Source: Sediminicola sp040566555
GTDB taxonomy: Bacteria > Bacteroidota > Bacteroidia > Flavobacteriales > Flavobacteriaceae
Assembly (NCBI RefSeq): GCF_040566555.1
Contig: NZ_JBEWYP010000011.1
Span: forward strand, 40,619-104,618
Reading direction: 5' to 3'
Length of the DNA: 64,000 bases
The notes beneath the pieces are model-generated. The model did not search any database. It had not been told where the DNA came from and saw only the letters and a list, made by a program, of their open reading frames with translations. How positions within the stretch are numbered: the stretch's first letter is position 1; each line of letters starts with the position of its first letter. Positions 17,948 to 27,519 of the stretch are shown here, piece after piece. The position numbers and the translations under genes are program-made.

Positions 17948-18319
17948 ATGATGGGCAAAGTAATTTCAGCAGTATTACTTATTGTATTGGTTTGTTTTGG
18001 TTGCACCGATAGGGATGACACCGTTACCATGGCAAATATCAGGGTAAAAAACGTTAGTAGTATTAATTTCGACTCCGTTCAGGTCGGGGCAGAGGATAAG
18101 ATTCATGAAAATGTAACCCCTAATGGGTTTTCGGATTATTTGGAATACGAGACAGCCTATTCTTACGATTATATAAAAATCACCTCAGGGGAAGAGGGCG
18201 TATTTATCCTTCAGCCGATCGACTTTGTTGGGGAGACCCCATTGTCCCCTGGCTTTTATACCTATGAACTCAATGTCCTGGAAACAGGGGAGGTTCAGCT
18301 AAACTTCGTGATAGATTAA
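17948..18319 (+). CDS. Small predicted lipoprotein of unknown function
   Basis: I do not recognise the family. A signal peptide with lipobox VCFGC (Cys ~19) is followed by about 100 residues predicted to be mostly beta strands (ANIRVKNVSSINFDSVQVG, then a YSYDYIKI and FYTYELNV region). This is the size and look of a small Ig-like or DUF4397-like periplasmic domain, but I cannot assign it. Two ATGs (17948 and 17951) are possible starts; the longer upstream frame lacks a sensible signal peptide. It converges with the bTHX gene, with only 2 nt between the stops. Confidence 0.7.
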   Translation: MMGKVISAVLLIVLVCFGCTDRDDTVTMANIRVKNVSSINFDSVQVGAEDKIHENVTPNGFSDYLEYETAYSYDYIKITSGEEGVFILQPIDFVGETPLSPGFYTYELNVLETGEVQLNFVID

Positions 18320-18321
18320 GT

Positions 18322-18450
18322 TTATTTCTTTTTTTCGATTTTCAATTTTTCCTCTACCGTAGGCCTTTTTTTAATTTTGCGTTTTCTTCTGGCCCCATAA
18401 GAATTATTGGAAATTTTACCTTTTTTTGATTTTAAATCACCTTTACCCAT
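18322..18450 (-). CDS. 30S ribosomal protein bTHX
   Basis: This 42-residue, very basic peptide opens with MGKGDLKSKKGKI and continues SYGARRKRK, the signature of the THX proteins that bind in the head of the 30S subunit in Thermus and Bacteroidota. It is easy to miss because of its size. Its stop lies 2 nt from the stop of the convergent lipoprotein gene. The 293 bp between its start and the pyruvate carboxylase gene contain the carboxylase promoter and no other gene I can see. Confidence 0.85.
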   Translation of the reverse strand: MGKGDLKSKKGKISNNSYGARRKRKIKKRPTVEEKLKIEKKK

Positions 18451-18695
18451 ATTTATTTTTTTTAGTTTCCTAAATTTAAACTATTCATACATCAACTTCA
18501 GGCTCATTCCGTTATTTTTTTGTCCTAGGCTAAAAGATAATAATTGATCGGCAAACCTAATAACTTGGTATATGTCTGACCTTCATATAGGTTGGAATAT
18601 ATTGAATAGAAAGTATATAGGGTTGTTTTTTCAATTCCGGTAAGATGAAGCCTAAGCTAAAAAGAGTAAGTTTGCTATACAGGCTTGTTCACTTT

Positions 18696-18728
18696 TTTGT
18701 CATGTCTGTTGGTGTAATTCTAACTTTC
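18696..18728 (+). promoter_or_regulatory. Candidate promoter of pyruvate carboxylase
   Basis: TTTG (18696-18699), a 21-nt spacer, then TAACTTTC (18721-18728). The -7 box differs from TAnnTTTG only in its last base. It ends 15 nt before the ATG, so the 5' leader would be very short. Confidence 0.5.
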
Positions 18729-18743
18729 TAGCATAAATAGCCC

Positions 18744-21700
18744 ATGAAGATAAAAAAGGTATTGGTAGCGAATAGAGGTGAAATTGCCATTCGAATTTTT
18801 AGGGCCTGCGTGGAAATAGGCGTAAAAACTGTTGGGATATATACGTATGAAGATAGATATTCCTTACATCGTTATAAAGCCGACGAATCGTATCAGATAG
18901 GAGAGGATAAGGAACCTTTGAAACCCTACTTGGATATAGACGTTATAATTAAAGTCGCCAAGGAGAACGATGTGGACGCGATACATCCTGGTTATGGGTT
19001 TTTATCGGAGAATGCCAACTTTGCTCAAAAATGCGAGGATAATGGGCTTGTATTTATAGGTCCCAAAGTATCTGTCCTATTGGCTCTAGGGGATAAGATT
19101 AGAGCAAAAGAAGTTGCTGTGGCCAACAACATTCCAATCATCAAAAGTAGTATCAAAGATCTTACGGATATTAAAACGGCCTTGTCAGAAGCAGGGCAAA
19201 TCGGTTACCCTGTTATGCTAAAAGCGGCTTCAGGGGGAGGTGGTCGTGGAATGAGGGTAATCCGTAATGAGGAAGAATTAAGAAAGGGCTTTCCAGAGGC
19301 AAAAAGGGAATCCCTAAATGCTTTTGGAGATGATTCTGTGTTCTTGGAGAAATTTGTTGAAAACCCTAAACATATTGAGATACAGATTGTCGCAGACACC
19401 CACGGTAATATAGTACACCTCTACGAAAGAGATTGCTCGGTGCAGCGCCGATATCAAAAAGTTATAGAATTCGCGCCCTCGGTAGGGCTGCCTCAGAAAA
19501 TGAGGAATGAGCTTTATTCCTACGCTATTCTTATTTGTAAGGCTGTAAATTATGACAATATAGGAACGGTGGAGTTTTTAGTTGACGACGATGGAAGCAT
19601 TTATTTTATCGAGGTCAATCCACGGATCCAGGTAGAACATACGGTGACAGAAATGATCACCAACTATGATTTGGTGAAATTGCAATTGTTTATTGCTGGA
19701 GGCTATAAACTTTCGGATAAACAAATAAAAATAAAAAACCAGGCTGCCATTTCAACTACGGGTTTTGCACTGCAGTGCAGAATAACAACAGAAGACCCCA
19801 CTAATGATTTTAAGCCAGATTATGGCATAGTGACTACATACAGAAGTGCTGCAGGATTTGGAATTCGGCTAGATGCCGGAAGTCTTTACCAAGGAGTGAA
19901 CATCTCCCCATTTTTTGATTCCATGCTTGTTAAAGTGTCATCCACGGGGAGGACTTTGGATGGAGCCTGTAGAAAAATGAGAAGAGCTTTGGCGGAATTC
20001 CGTATCCGCGGGGTTAAAACCAATATGGCATTTTTGGATAATATTTTAAAGCATCCAACTTTTAGGGAAGGGAAGGTCACGGTCAATTTTATACAAAACG
20101 AACCTAAATTATTCGAAATTGTCGAGCCCAAAAATAGGGCCAATAAATTGATTGAATTTTTGGGTGAAGTCATTGTTAATGGTAATCCAGATGTAAAACA
20201 GAAAAATGTCAATCATGTGTTTACCAAACCAATTGTTCCTTCATTTAACAGAACCGGTGGTTACCCAAAAGGGACAAAGGATTTGCTTACGGAGCTTGGG
20301 CCCGAGAAGTTTTCAAGTTGGTTAAAAAACGAAAAGCAAGTCCATTTTACGGATACCACCATGCGGGATGCCCACCAAAGTTTATTGGCAACGCGCATGA
20401 GGACCGTCGACATGCTGAAAGTTGCAGAGGGATATGCCAAAAATCATCCCGAGATTTTTAGTATGGAAGTATGGGGCGGAGCCACCTTTGATGTCTGCTT
20501 GCGTTTTTTACAGGAAAATCCGTGGGAACGATTGGAATTGTTGCGCAAAGCAATGCCAAACGTTTTACTGCAGATGTTGATTCGCGGTTCCAATGGGGTT
20601 GGGTATACTGCTTATCCCGATAACCTCATTGAAAAATTTGTTGAAAAATCTTGGGAAACGGGGATTGATGTTTTCCGGATATTCGATTCACTCAACTGGA
20701 TGCAGTCCATTGCTCCATGTATAGAGCATGTCCGCACACGAACAGGGGGCTTGGCCGAGGGGTCCATCTGTTATACCGGAGATATTCTGGACGTGAATAA
20801 AACCAAGTATAACCTAAAATATTACGTTCAGTTAGCAAAAGAAATTGAAAACGCTGGAGCTCATATTTTAGGGGTCAAGGACATGGCAGGATTGTTAAAG
20901 CCATATGCTGCTTTTGAACTCATATCGGCACTAAAGTCCGAACTAAAGATACCTATTCATTTGCATACCCATGACACTTCTTCCCTTCAGGCAGCAACCT
21001 ATTTAAAGGCTATTGAGGCTGGTGTTGATGTTGTGGATGTGGCTATAGGTGGATTATCAGGACTAACTTCCCAGCCCAATTTCAATTCCATCGTGGAAAT
21101 GTTGCGTTTTCACGAAAGGGCCCCTATGCTTAATTCAGAGAAGCTGTCCGAATATTCCAATTATTGGGAAACTGTGCGCAATTATTATTACACTTTTGAA
21201 TCTGGTTTAAAATCGGGCACCGGAGATGTGTTCAAGCACGAGATTCCAGGAGGTCAATATTCAAATCTTAAAGGACAGGCTATTGCCTTGGGGCTGGAAG
21301 ATAAATTTCCCGAAATAACAAAGATGTATAGTGAGGTTAACCAACTTTTTGGGGACATTATAAAAGTTACCCCAAGCTCAAAAGTGGTTGGGGATATGGC
21401 GCAATTTATGGTTAGCAATAATTTAACCGTTAAGGACATTCAGGAAAAAGGTGAATCGATTTCCTTTCCGCAATCGGTCTTAAGTTTTTTTAAAGGCGAT
21501 TTAGGACAGCCGGTGGGGGGCTTCAATCAAGAATTACAAAAAACAATCTTAAAAGGGCATAAGCCATATTCAGAAAGGCCGAATGCCCATTTGGCTCCCA
21601 TCGATTTTGAACATGAATTTGCAATGTTCAGGAATCAGTTTTCTGCGGGAATGGGCAGGGAATTGAAAATAACCGACTTTCTATCCTATAAATTATATCC

Positions 21701-22196
21701 AAAAGTATTTAGCGATGCCTATCAAAAACATCTTAAGTATGGTAATCTAATGAACGTTCCCACCAAAAATTTCTTTTATGGAATGGATATAGGGGAAGAA
21801 ATAATGGTAGAATTGGATAGGGGGAAGAGCATTCTGGTTTCATTAATGTTAAAAGGTGAACCAGATGAAAATGGCAATGTCAGCATCATCTTTAAAGTAA
21901 ATGGACAATCTAGAAGTGTATTGATCAGGGATACTTCTATAACGGTTGTAAAGCAAGAAAAGATTAAGGCAGATAATAATGACCCAAAGCACATTGGGTC
22001 CCCATTACAAGGTTTATTATCCGCCGTTTTGGTAGAAAAAGGACAATCAGTGAAGAAAAACCAACCCCTTTTTATTATTGAAGCAATGAAAATGGAAACC
22101 ACAGTAACCGCGACTGAGGAAGGAAAAGTATTTAAAATTCAATTGGAAGGGGGGACTTTGGTCAATTCCGAAGATTTGGTACTCGTCATGGAGTAG
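18744..22196 (+). CDS. pyc: Pyruvate carboxylase
   Basis: This biotin enzyme carboxylates pyruvate to oxaloacetate to refill the TCA cycle. All domains are in one 1150-residue chain: biotin carboxylase (about 1-455; GGGGRGMRV ATP loop, EVNPRIQVEHTVTE), carboxyltransferase (about 530-830; FTDTTMRDAHQSL with metal-binding Asp, and HLHTHDTS), and a C-terminal biotin carrier domain with the biotinylated Lys in EAMKMET. Length is normal for the single-chain form. BirA at 6676 should biotinylate it. It has its own promoter and no tight partner. Confidence 0.97.
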   Translation: MKIKKVLVANRGEIAIRIFRACVEIGVKTVGIYTYEDRYSLHRYKADESYQIGEDKEPLKPYLDIDVIIKVAKENDVDAIHPGYGFLSENANFAQKCEDNGLVFIGPKVSVLLALGDKIRAKEVAVANNIPIIKSSIKDLTDIKTALSEAGQIGYPVMLKAASGGGGRGMRVIRNEEELRKGFPEAKRESLNAFGDDSVFLEKFVENPKHIEIQIVADTHGNIVHLYERDCSVQRRYQKVIEFAPSVGLPQKMRNELYSYAILICKAVNYDNIGTVEFLVDDDGSIYFIEVNPRIQVEHTVTEMITNYDLVKLQLFIAGGYKLSDKQIKIKNQAAISTTGFALQCRITTEDPTNDFKPDYGIVTTYRSAAGFGIRLDAGSLYQGVNISPFFDSMLVKVSSTGRTLDGACRKMRRALAEFRIRGVKTNMAFLDNILKHPTFREGKVTVNFIQNEPKLFEIVEPKNRANKLIEFLGEVIVNGNPDVKQKNVNHVFTKPIVPSFNRTGGYPKGTKDLLTELGPEKFSSWLKNEKQVHFTDTTMRDAHQSLLATRMRTVDMLKVAEGYAKNHPEIFSMEVWGGATFDVCLRFLQENPWERLELLRKAMPNVLLQMLIRGSNGVGYTAYPDNLIEKFVEKSWETGIDVFRIFDSLNWMQSIAPCIEHVRTRTGGLAEGSICYTGDILDVNKTKYNLKYYVQLAKEIENAGAHILGVKDMAGLLKPYAAFELISALKSELKIPIHLHTHDTSSLQAATYLKAIEAGVDVVDVAIGGLSGLTSQPNFNSIVEMLRFHERAPMLNSEKLSEYSNYWETVRNYYYTFESGLKSGTGDVFKHEIPGGQYSNLKGQAIALGLEDKFPEITKMYSEVNQLFGDIIKVTPSSKVVGDMAQFMVSNNLTVKDIQEKGESISFPQSVLSFFKGDLGQPVGGFNQELQKTILKGHKPYSERPNAHLAPIDFEHEFAMFRNQFSAGMGRELKITDFLSYKLYPKVFSDAYQKHLKYGNLMNVPTKNFFYGMDIGEEIMVELDRGKSILVSLMLKGEPDENGNVSIIFKVNGQSRSVLIRDTSITVVKQEKIKADNNDPKHIGSPLQGLLSAVLVEKGQSVKKNQPLFIIEAMKMETTVTATEEGKVFKIQLEGGTLVNSEDLVLVME

Positions 22197-22260
22197 TCAA
22201 TTTTAATATAATTAAGTCGGATAGCTTGTATGGTTGGATCTGATTTTCTTAATTACCGCT

Positions 22261-22944
22261 ATGGAACCGTTTTTGCACACACATCCTTATGAACCCTTCT
22301 TATTTGAAGGGGCCACAAAACTGATAGTGGGTACCTTGCCTCCGCCAAGATTTACTACGGGAGAGCTTAAGCAAGGGGATGTTGATTTTTCCTATGGCAG
22401 TAGAGATGGACAGTTATGGCCAATTTTGGATCGGATATTTAATTTGAACTTGGAATTTGAGACCACTGGGGAAGCTATCGCACAACGACAGAATTTTTTA
22501 AGAAACCGGGGTATTGGAATATGTGATATTGTGGCCAGTTCTGAGCGTTTAAAAATTGATGCCTCCGATTTGGGAATGCAACAAATACAGCTTAGAAACG
22601 TCATAGGATATCTTCACAAATACCCAAAAGTCCATACCCTATTATTTACAGGGGGAAACAGTAAAAATGGCCCTGAGTATTTCTTTAGAAAGCATTTAAA
22701 TGATTTTGGACTTCGATTGAAATTGATTTCAAATGAGGTGCCGCGAATTCATGAGTTTAAACTGCCCTCAGCAGAGAATAATAAAGCGGTGGAACGAACT
22801 ATAAGAACTGTTTCCTTAACGGCTCCTTCTGGAGCGGCCAATAGAGCTGTGGGTAGTTTGCCCTTGTACAAGGAATTGAAAATGAAAGACCCAAAATTCA
22901 ATACAATTGATTTTCGGGTCTTACAGTATAGTCAATTTTTTTAA
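22261..22944 (+). CDS. Uracil-DNA glycosylase superfamily-like protein
   Basis: This 227-residue protein resembles Bacteroidota proteins annotated as uracil-DNA glycosylase family. The N-terminal KLIVGTLPPPRF takes the place of the superfamily motif GxxPG, and LLFTGGNSKNGPEYF follows a mid-domain strand. The canonical catalytic Asp/Asn motif is not clearly conserved, so base-excision activity is uncertain. I start at MEPFLHTHPY, which fits homologue N-termini; an earlier ATG at 22234 would add nine residues. It lies 64 nt after pyc. Confidence 0.65.
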   Translation: MEPFLHTHPYEPFLFEGATKLIVGTLPPPRFTTGELKQGDVDFSYGSRDGQLWPILDRIFNLNLEFETTGEAIAQRQNFLRNRGIGICDIVASSERLKIDASDLGMQQIQLRNVIGYLHKYPKVHTLLFTGGNSKNGPEYFFRKHLNDFGLRLKLISNEVPRIHEFKLPSAENNKAVERTIRTVSLTAPSGAANRAVGSLPLYKELKMKDPKFNTIDFRVLQYSQFF

Positions 22945-22987
22945 TTGCAAAATGATGCCATGTTGTTGATGGCAAAAACTTTTTCAA

Positions 22988-23128
22988 CTATTTCTTTTTC
23001 TGTTGGTCTTTGATGGTTTGCTCATCTATATCAAATTTGTTGGTCTCAACAGTTGTGTTTCCAGTTGGATTGGTAGGATTTTTTTGTTCTGTTTTTCTTT
23101 TCAATCTTTTATCGTCTATAATTCCCAT
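22988..23128 (-). CDS. Possible 46-residue lysine-rich small protein
   Basis: A short open frame begins MGIIDDKRLKRKTEQKN and ends DQQKKK. It is highly hydrophilic with no membrane segment. It fills the only space between two convergent genes. Composition is protein-like, but no family is recognised and there is no strong promoter or Shine-Dalgarno sequence, so it may be chance. Confidence 0.4.
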   Translation of the reverse strand: MGIIDDKRLKRKTEQKNPTNPTGNTTVETNKFDIDEQTIKDQQKKK

Positions 23129-23238
23129 TTCATTTTTGTTTTAAGGTTCATAGTCAATATACTATTACTTATAGAGAAGCCCCGTTAATACATGTATAAA
23201 CTTTTGTTAGGGAATGTTAAAGGATCATCAGGTAACCT

Positions 23239-24615
23239 TCAATTTTCCAATGGTTTTAATCCTTCTAAGAGGGTAGGAAGGAGTTCGCTAACTGTAGGGT
23301 GTATTTGAACAGAATCGCGAATAACTGTATACGGTTGTTTGGCGGTCATGATGTTCAATATCCCGCTTATGACCTCATCACCTCCAACCCCAAGTATGGA
23401 GGCTCCCATTATTTCTTTGGTCTCGGCATCTACAATCACGCGCATAAAACCATCTGTTTCTCCTTTTTCTTTCGCTCTTGCTATTTTGCTCATTTCCCTT
23501 TTGCCCACTAACAACTTTTTACCCGTTTTTTTGGCTTGGGATAGGGTCATGCCAGCACGTCCTAGAGGCGGATCTACAAACAGCCCGTAGGTAAGGATTC
23601 TATCAGAAACCTTTCTGTTCCCTCCGTCCAATTTATTATTGGCAATAATTTCAAAATCATTGTAAGCTGTATGCGTAAAAGCACCTTCCCCATTACAGTC
23701 TCCGAGGGCATAAATACCTGAGACATTGGTTTCAAGATGATCGTTGACTTTTATAAAACCCTTATCATCGGTTTTTATCCCAGCTTTTTCCAAGTTCAGG
23801 AGATCCGTATTGGGAACCCGACCGACAGCTAATAATACATGGGTGCCTATAACTTGTGGTTCCCCTTGGTCACAATTGACATTGACGCAAATTTTTCCGT
23901 CGTCCAATTTTTTAGCTCCCATACAAGTGGCATTGAGTCGAAATTTCACCCCTTCCTTTTCCAGGGTTTTCTGAATGGATGCTGAAATGTCTTCATCCTC
24001 CCGGCTTATAATTGCACTGTTTTTTTCTACGATGGTGACTTCGCAACCAAAGCGCTTGAACATTTGACCAAATTCCAATCCTATATAACTCCCGCCAACA
24101 ATAACGAGATGTTCTGGAAGCTCGGTAAGTTCTAAAATACTTTGATTGTCCAAGGGTTCCGCAGCTTTGTATTCCTCTGGCATTCTAGGACGGCCTCCCA
24201 CATTGATATAGATTTCTTCGGCCGAAATTTCCTTTCCATTGACTGCTAATGTCTTTTCTCCAACAAAGGAGGCGGTTCCGGCAATATGGGTTATATTTTC
24301 ATTGTCTTCAATTCCCTTCTTTATGCCTTCTACAGATCCCTGTATCAGATCATCCTTCCGTTTTTTTACTTTCGCCAGATCGGTTTTGGACCCAGCTGGA
24401 ATATGGATGCCAAATTCTTCACCATTTTTAGTATCGAACATTCTACGGGCACTGGCTACATAGGCCTTGGTGGGCGTACATCCCGTGTTTAAACAAGTTC
24501 CTCCAAAATGCTCTTTTTCTATGAAGGCAACTTTCTTTCCTGCCCCGGCAAGCTTAAAGGCCAGAGGGGTGCCCGCCTGACCAGATCCTATTATAATGGC
24601 GTCAAATTTTTTCAT
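23239..24615 (-). CDS. FAD-dependent pyridine nucleotide-disulfide oxidoreductase
   Basis: This class I flavoprotein reductase is related to mercuric reductase and dihydrolipoamide dehydrogenase. The FAD motif is IIGSGQAGTPLA (residues ~7-18), the redox-active pair lies in GGTCLNTGCTPTK (about 38-50), the NAD(P) fold is IVGGSYIGLEFG, and the second FAD site is YALGDCNGEGAFTHTA. The C-terminal dimer domain has the His-Glu dyad in HPTVSELLPT. The C-terminal vicinal cysteines and N-terminal metal-binding domain of true MerA are absent, so mercury reduction is not supported. The physiological substrate is unknown. Confidence 0.88.
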   Translation of the reverse strand: MKKFDAIIIGSGQAGTPLAFKLAGAGKKVAFIEKEHFGGTCLNTGCTPTKAYVASARRMFDTKNGEEFGIHIPAGSKTDLAKVKKRKDDLIQGSVEGIKKGIEDNENITHIAGTASFVGEKTLAVNGKEISAEEIYINVGGRPRMPEEYKAAEPLDNQSILELTELPEHLVIVGGSYIGLEFGQMFKRFGCEVTIVEKNSAIISREDEDISASIQKTLEKEGVKFRLNATCMGAKKLDDGKICVNVNCDQGEPQVIGTHVLLAVGRVPNTDLLNLEKAGIKTDDKGFIKVNDHLETNVSGIYALGDCNGEGAFTHTAYNDFEIIANNKLDGGNRKVSDRILTYGLFVDPPLGRAGMTLSQAKKTGKKLLVGKREMSKIARAKEKGETDGFMRVIVDAETKEIMGASILGVGGDEVISGILNIMTAKQPYTVIRDSVQIHPTVSELLPTLLEGLKPLEN

Positions 24616-24798
24616 TTAATGGCTTTTGCAGCGTTCTTTTTAAAGTTTTGTTCAGAGGATATTAATAATAGCCTATGATACACTGTTCACCTAAATATAA
24701 GCTTTATGGTTCATTAATTAAATGCCATGGCGTGTTTACGTCAACCTTTGGGTCGTTTGCGCTATTCTTATCAGGTGAGGAAAAATCGATCTTGAACA

Positions 24799-24831
24799 AA
24801 AAAAAGACTCCCATAACTGGAAGTCTTTTTT
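24799..24831 (-). terminator. Bidirectional intrinsic terminator after the M20 peptidase gene
   Basis: An A-rich left arm ending AAAAAGACT pairs with AGTCTTTTT across a loop of about 12 nt. The T tracts on both strands allow termination in either direction. It lies 54 nt beyond the stop of the minus-strand M20 peptidase gene. The rest of 24616-24884 shows no gene. Confidence 0.75.
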
Positions 24832-24884
24832 AATCGTACAATAGTATATTCAATTGATGAATTCTCAGGACATTAGATGAATTT

Positions 24885-26381
24885 TTACAGTTTTGGAGTA
24901 CTCAGTATATTATAAAATACTTCAATCCCATAAGCTATTTGTCCAATTTTCAAATTTTCATTTGGACTGTGTTGATTATTGTCCGGGTTTACCAAAGGGA
25001 CAATAAAGGCAGGAATCTTTAATTCGTTTATAAAGGGGGCAATAGGAACAGTGCCTCCCATTATACGGATTTGTACTACTTCTTCTTTAAAAGTGTTTTT
25101 TAAGGTCTCAACCAAAAAATTACCGTAGGGATTATTCAGGTCCGTTCTAAAGGCATTGGTAACTGTCCCTTCTGTTATGGTCATGATTTTATCGTGTGCT
25201 AGGCGTTCCTCTTTAGTAGGAATCTTATCAGTGATGAAAAAGCCTTGTTTTTCAACATGTTTCCTTACCAGATTTTTAAGTCGGGTTCCATCGCTTTCAG
25301 GTACCAAACGGAGGTCTATTTCAGCGGTGGCACTTTCGGGAACAATGGTACGTGCCTTATCACCAATCCACCCCGAACCCAGTCCTCTGATGTTCAACGA
25401 TGGATATTGTAAAGCTTCTTGATAGAAATTTCCAACTTTTTCAGCTGTTTTTATCTGAAGATTTTTTTTAATTTCAGTTTCATCATCAGGGACACTTTTT
25501 AAAATGCCCATTGTGGCTTCATCCAAGGTAATACCGTTATAGAACCCATCAATGATGACCTTTCCTTTTGTGTCCTTCATGCTTGCCAGTACTTGGGCCA
25601 GTTGAAAGCCGGGATTGGGGGCATAATTTCCATAATGACCACTATGTTGAGGTTTTTCTGGTCCATAGGTGGTCAGGGAAAGGGTGGTAATACCCCTGCA
25701 GCCATAAATCACTGTAGGTTTACCAGAATTGTGAACCGGTCCATCGTTGATGATCAGGAAGTCGGCCTTTAAAAGTTCTTTGTACTGTTTAACAGCCTTC
25801 GCCAAAGGGGCACTACTCTTTTCTTCTTCACTATCCAGTATCACCTTAATGTTATACGGGAGAACTTTGTTTTCTTTTTTTAAAAGATCTATAGTATTCA
25901 AAAACATCACAATAGGACCTTTATCATCAGAGGTAGACCTACCGAACAATCGCCATTCGTAATTGATATCATCATTGAGCTCATCAAAGGATAAGTTTTT
26001 CCAGCCATCACCTTCGGGAGCTTTCAATACCACATTATAGGGGTTCGGCTGATCCCATTTGGAAGGATCAACGGACTGGCCATCAAAATGCATATAGAAT
26101 AAGATGGTAGGTTTGGAATCCTCCATAGGTAGGGCCGCAAAAAATAGGGATTCCCCATCTGTTGGCAATACGGAGGTATTAAAACCGCGTTCGTTGAATT
26201 TTTTGGTAAGCCAGGTAATGTTCCTGTTGATATCTGCATGTTCAAGGGCATCATTCGGAATTGAAACAAAATCCCTTAACTCATCAATAGTGTGTCTTAC
26301 ACTTGATTTCAATTGTATGGCCTCTTGGGCAGAAATTGCAGAAAACACAAGGAATATTGATAGAAACAGTAATTTTTTCAT
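24885..26381 (-). CDS. M20 family metallopeptidase, secreted
   Basis: An N-terminal signal peptide (KKLLFLSIFLVFSAISAQ) sends this 498-residue di-zinc hydrolase out of the cytoplasm. Zinc and catalytic motifs of the M20 family are visible: YMHFDGQSVDP (His and Asp), GRSTSDDKGP, the catalytic glutamates of LDSEEEKSS, and NQHSPNEN near the C-terminus. A dimerisation (lid) domain lies at about 220-370. The family cleaves dipeptides or N-acyl amino acids; the exact substrate is unknown. A terminator follows it. Confidence 0.9.
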   Translation of the reverse strand: MKKLLFLSIFLVFSAISAQEAIQLKSSVRHTIDELRDFVSIPNDALEHADINRNITWLTKKFNERGFNTSVLPTDGESLFFAALPMEDSKPTILFYMHFDGQSVDPSKWDQPNPYNVVLKAPEGDGWKNLSFDELNDDINYEWRLFGRSTSDDKGPIVMFLNTIDLLKKENKVLPYNIKVILDSEEEKSSAPLAKAVKQYKELLKADFLIINDGPVHNSGKPTVIYGCRGITTLSLTTYGPEKPQHSGHYGNYAPNPGFQLAQVLASMKDTKGKVIIDGFYNGITLDEATMGILKSVPDDETEIKKNLQIKTAEKVGNFYQEALQYPSLNIRGLGSGWIGDKARTIVPESATAEIDLRLVPESDGTRLKNLVRKHVEKQGFFITDKIPTKEERLAHDKIMTITEGTVTNAFRTDLNNPYGNFLVETLKNTFKEEVVQIRIMGGTVPIAPFINELKIPAFIVPLVNPDNNQHSPNENLKIGQIAYGIEVFYNILSTPKL

Positions 26382-26480
26382 GAAGGTTTTAGTGAATTTT
26401 AAAAAGCTAAATTTAGCGAATACTTTTATAATAAGCGTATTTACCCAATCTCTTTTATAAGTCTTAAACAGGGCGCTATT

Positions 26481-26708
26481 TTAGCTCTTTGTTCGTATTG
26501 AAATAATTTTTAAAAAGAGCAGCCTTATAAGTAATATGAAAGGAAAGCCATGTAGCAAAACATCGAACCAGTCCATGGGTTGCATGCCCGCTGCACCGCC
26601 CATTATCCATTTTAATTTCCCTAGAATATGAGGTTCCGGAACAAAGGGGGCCAGCCCTATGGTCAGACATAACAGCAAGACTATTTTCCAGTTGTTGATT
26701 AAATCCAT
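26481..26708 (-). CDS. Small conserved membrane protein
   Basis: This 75-residue protein has two hydrophobic helices, about 8-25 (WKIVLLLCLTIGLAPFVPEP) and 47-66 (FDVLLHGFPFILLIRLLFLK), joined by a Gly-rich loop (MGGAAGMQPMDW). I recall close relatives in flavobacteria, sometimes labelled RND transporter, but no function is established. It lies 39 nt downstream of trpA and may be the last gene of the trp transcript. Its own strand, length and hydrophobic pattern support it over the overlapping frame 26476-26670. Confidence 0.7.
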   Translation of the reverse strand: MDLINNWKIVLLLCLTIGLAPFVPEPHILGKLKWIMGGAAGMQPMDWFDVLLHGFPFILLIRLLFLKIISIRTKS

Positions 26709-26747
26709 TGTAGGTGCCTTAATTAAATTTATATGGAAGGGAATCTT

Positions 26748-27509
26748 TTAGCGAATGGATTTTACAAATTCCGCAATGTCATTTACTCCCTTGTACGTTA
26801 AATGCTTGATGAATGCCGAACCAATTATGGCTCCTTTTGCTTTTTTAGTAGCCTGTTTAAAGGTCTCTGAATTGTTGATCCCAAATCCTACAATTTGAGG
26901 ATTTTTAAGGTTCATATTGGCAATCCTGTTGAAATAATCTTCCTGGCTGTTGCCAAACCCATCTTGGGAGCCTGTTACGCTTGCAGAACTCACCATATAG
27001 ATAAAGGCGTTGGAAGCTGCATCAATTTGTTGGATACGGGCATCGCTGGTCTGAGGGGTAATCAGGAAAATATTGGCAAGTCCGTTTGCTTTGAAAATAT
27101 GCTCGTACTTGTCTTGATACACATCCAATGGCAAATCGGGCATGATGATGCCATCTATCCCTATTTCCTGACATTTTTTACAGAAGGCCTCTACACCATA
27201 TTGTAGCATAGGGTTAAAATAGCCCATCACGATCAAGGGAATGGAGACCGTTTTTCTAATATCCTTTAATTGTTCAAAAAGTAGGGCAGTGTTCATGCCA
27301 TTTTTAAGGGCTTGAGTAGAGCTTGCCTGAATGGTCGGACCATCTGCCAAGGGATCGCTGAAGGGCAATCCAATCTCTATCATGTCCACCCCATTTTTCT
27401 CCAAGTCCTGAATGATTTTTACGGTATCGTTCAAAGCTGGGTATCCGGCAGTAAAATATATGGAAAGTAACTTCTTGTTATCTTGTAATTTCTGATTGAT
27501 TCTGTTCAT
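26748..27509 (-). CDS. trpA: Tryptophan synthase alpha chain
   Basis: It releases indole from indole-3-glycerol phosphate, the alpha half-reaction. Motifs are the active-site IEIGLPFSDPLADGPTIQ (Glu/Asp catalytic pair, the latter in DGIIMPDLP), VSSASVTG and the phosphate-binding GFGINN and GAIIGSAF. Length 253. It follows trpB by 10 nt and is the last biosynthetic gene of the operon. Confidence 0.97.
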   Translation of the reverse strand: MNRINQKLQDNKKLLSIYFTAGYPALNDTVKIIQDLEKNGVDMIEIGLPFSDPLADGPTIQASSTQALKNGMNTALLFEQLKDIRKTVSIPLIVMGYFNPMLQYGVEAFCKKCQEIGIDGIIMPDLPLDVYQDKYEHIFKANGLANIFLITPQTSDARIQQIDAASNAFIYMVSSASVTGSQDGFGNSQEDYFNRIANMNLKNPQIVGFGINNSETFKQATKKAKGAIIGSAFIKHLTYKGVNDIAEFVKSIR

Positions 27510-27519
27510 CGTGTGGGTA

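Noticed and set aside
23239..24615. Mercuric reductase (MerA)
   Set aside because: The C-terminal vicinal Cys pair and the N-terminal metal-binding domain of MerA are missing, and no mer genes are nearby.
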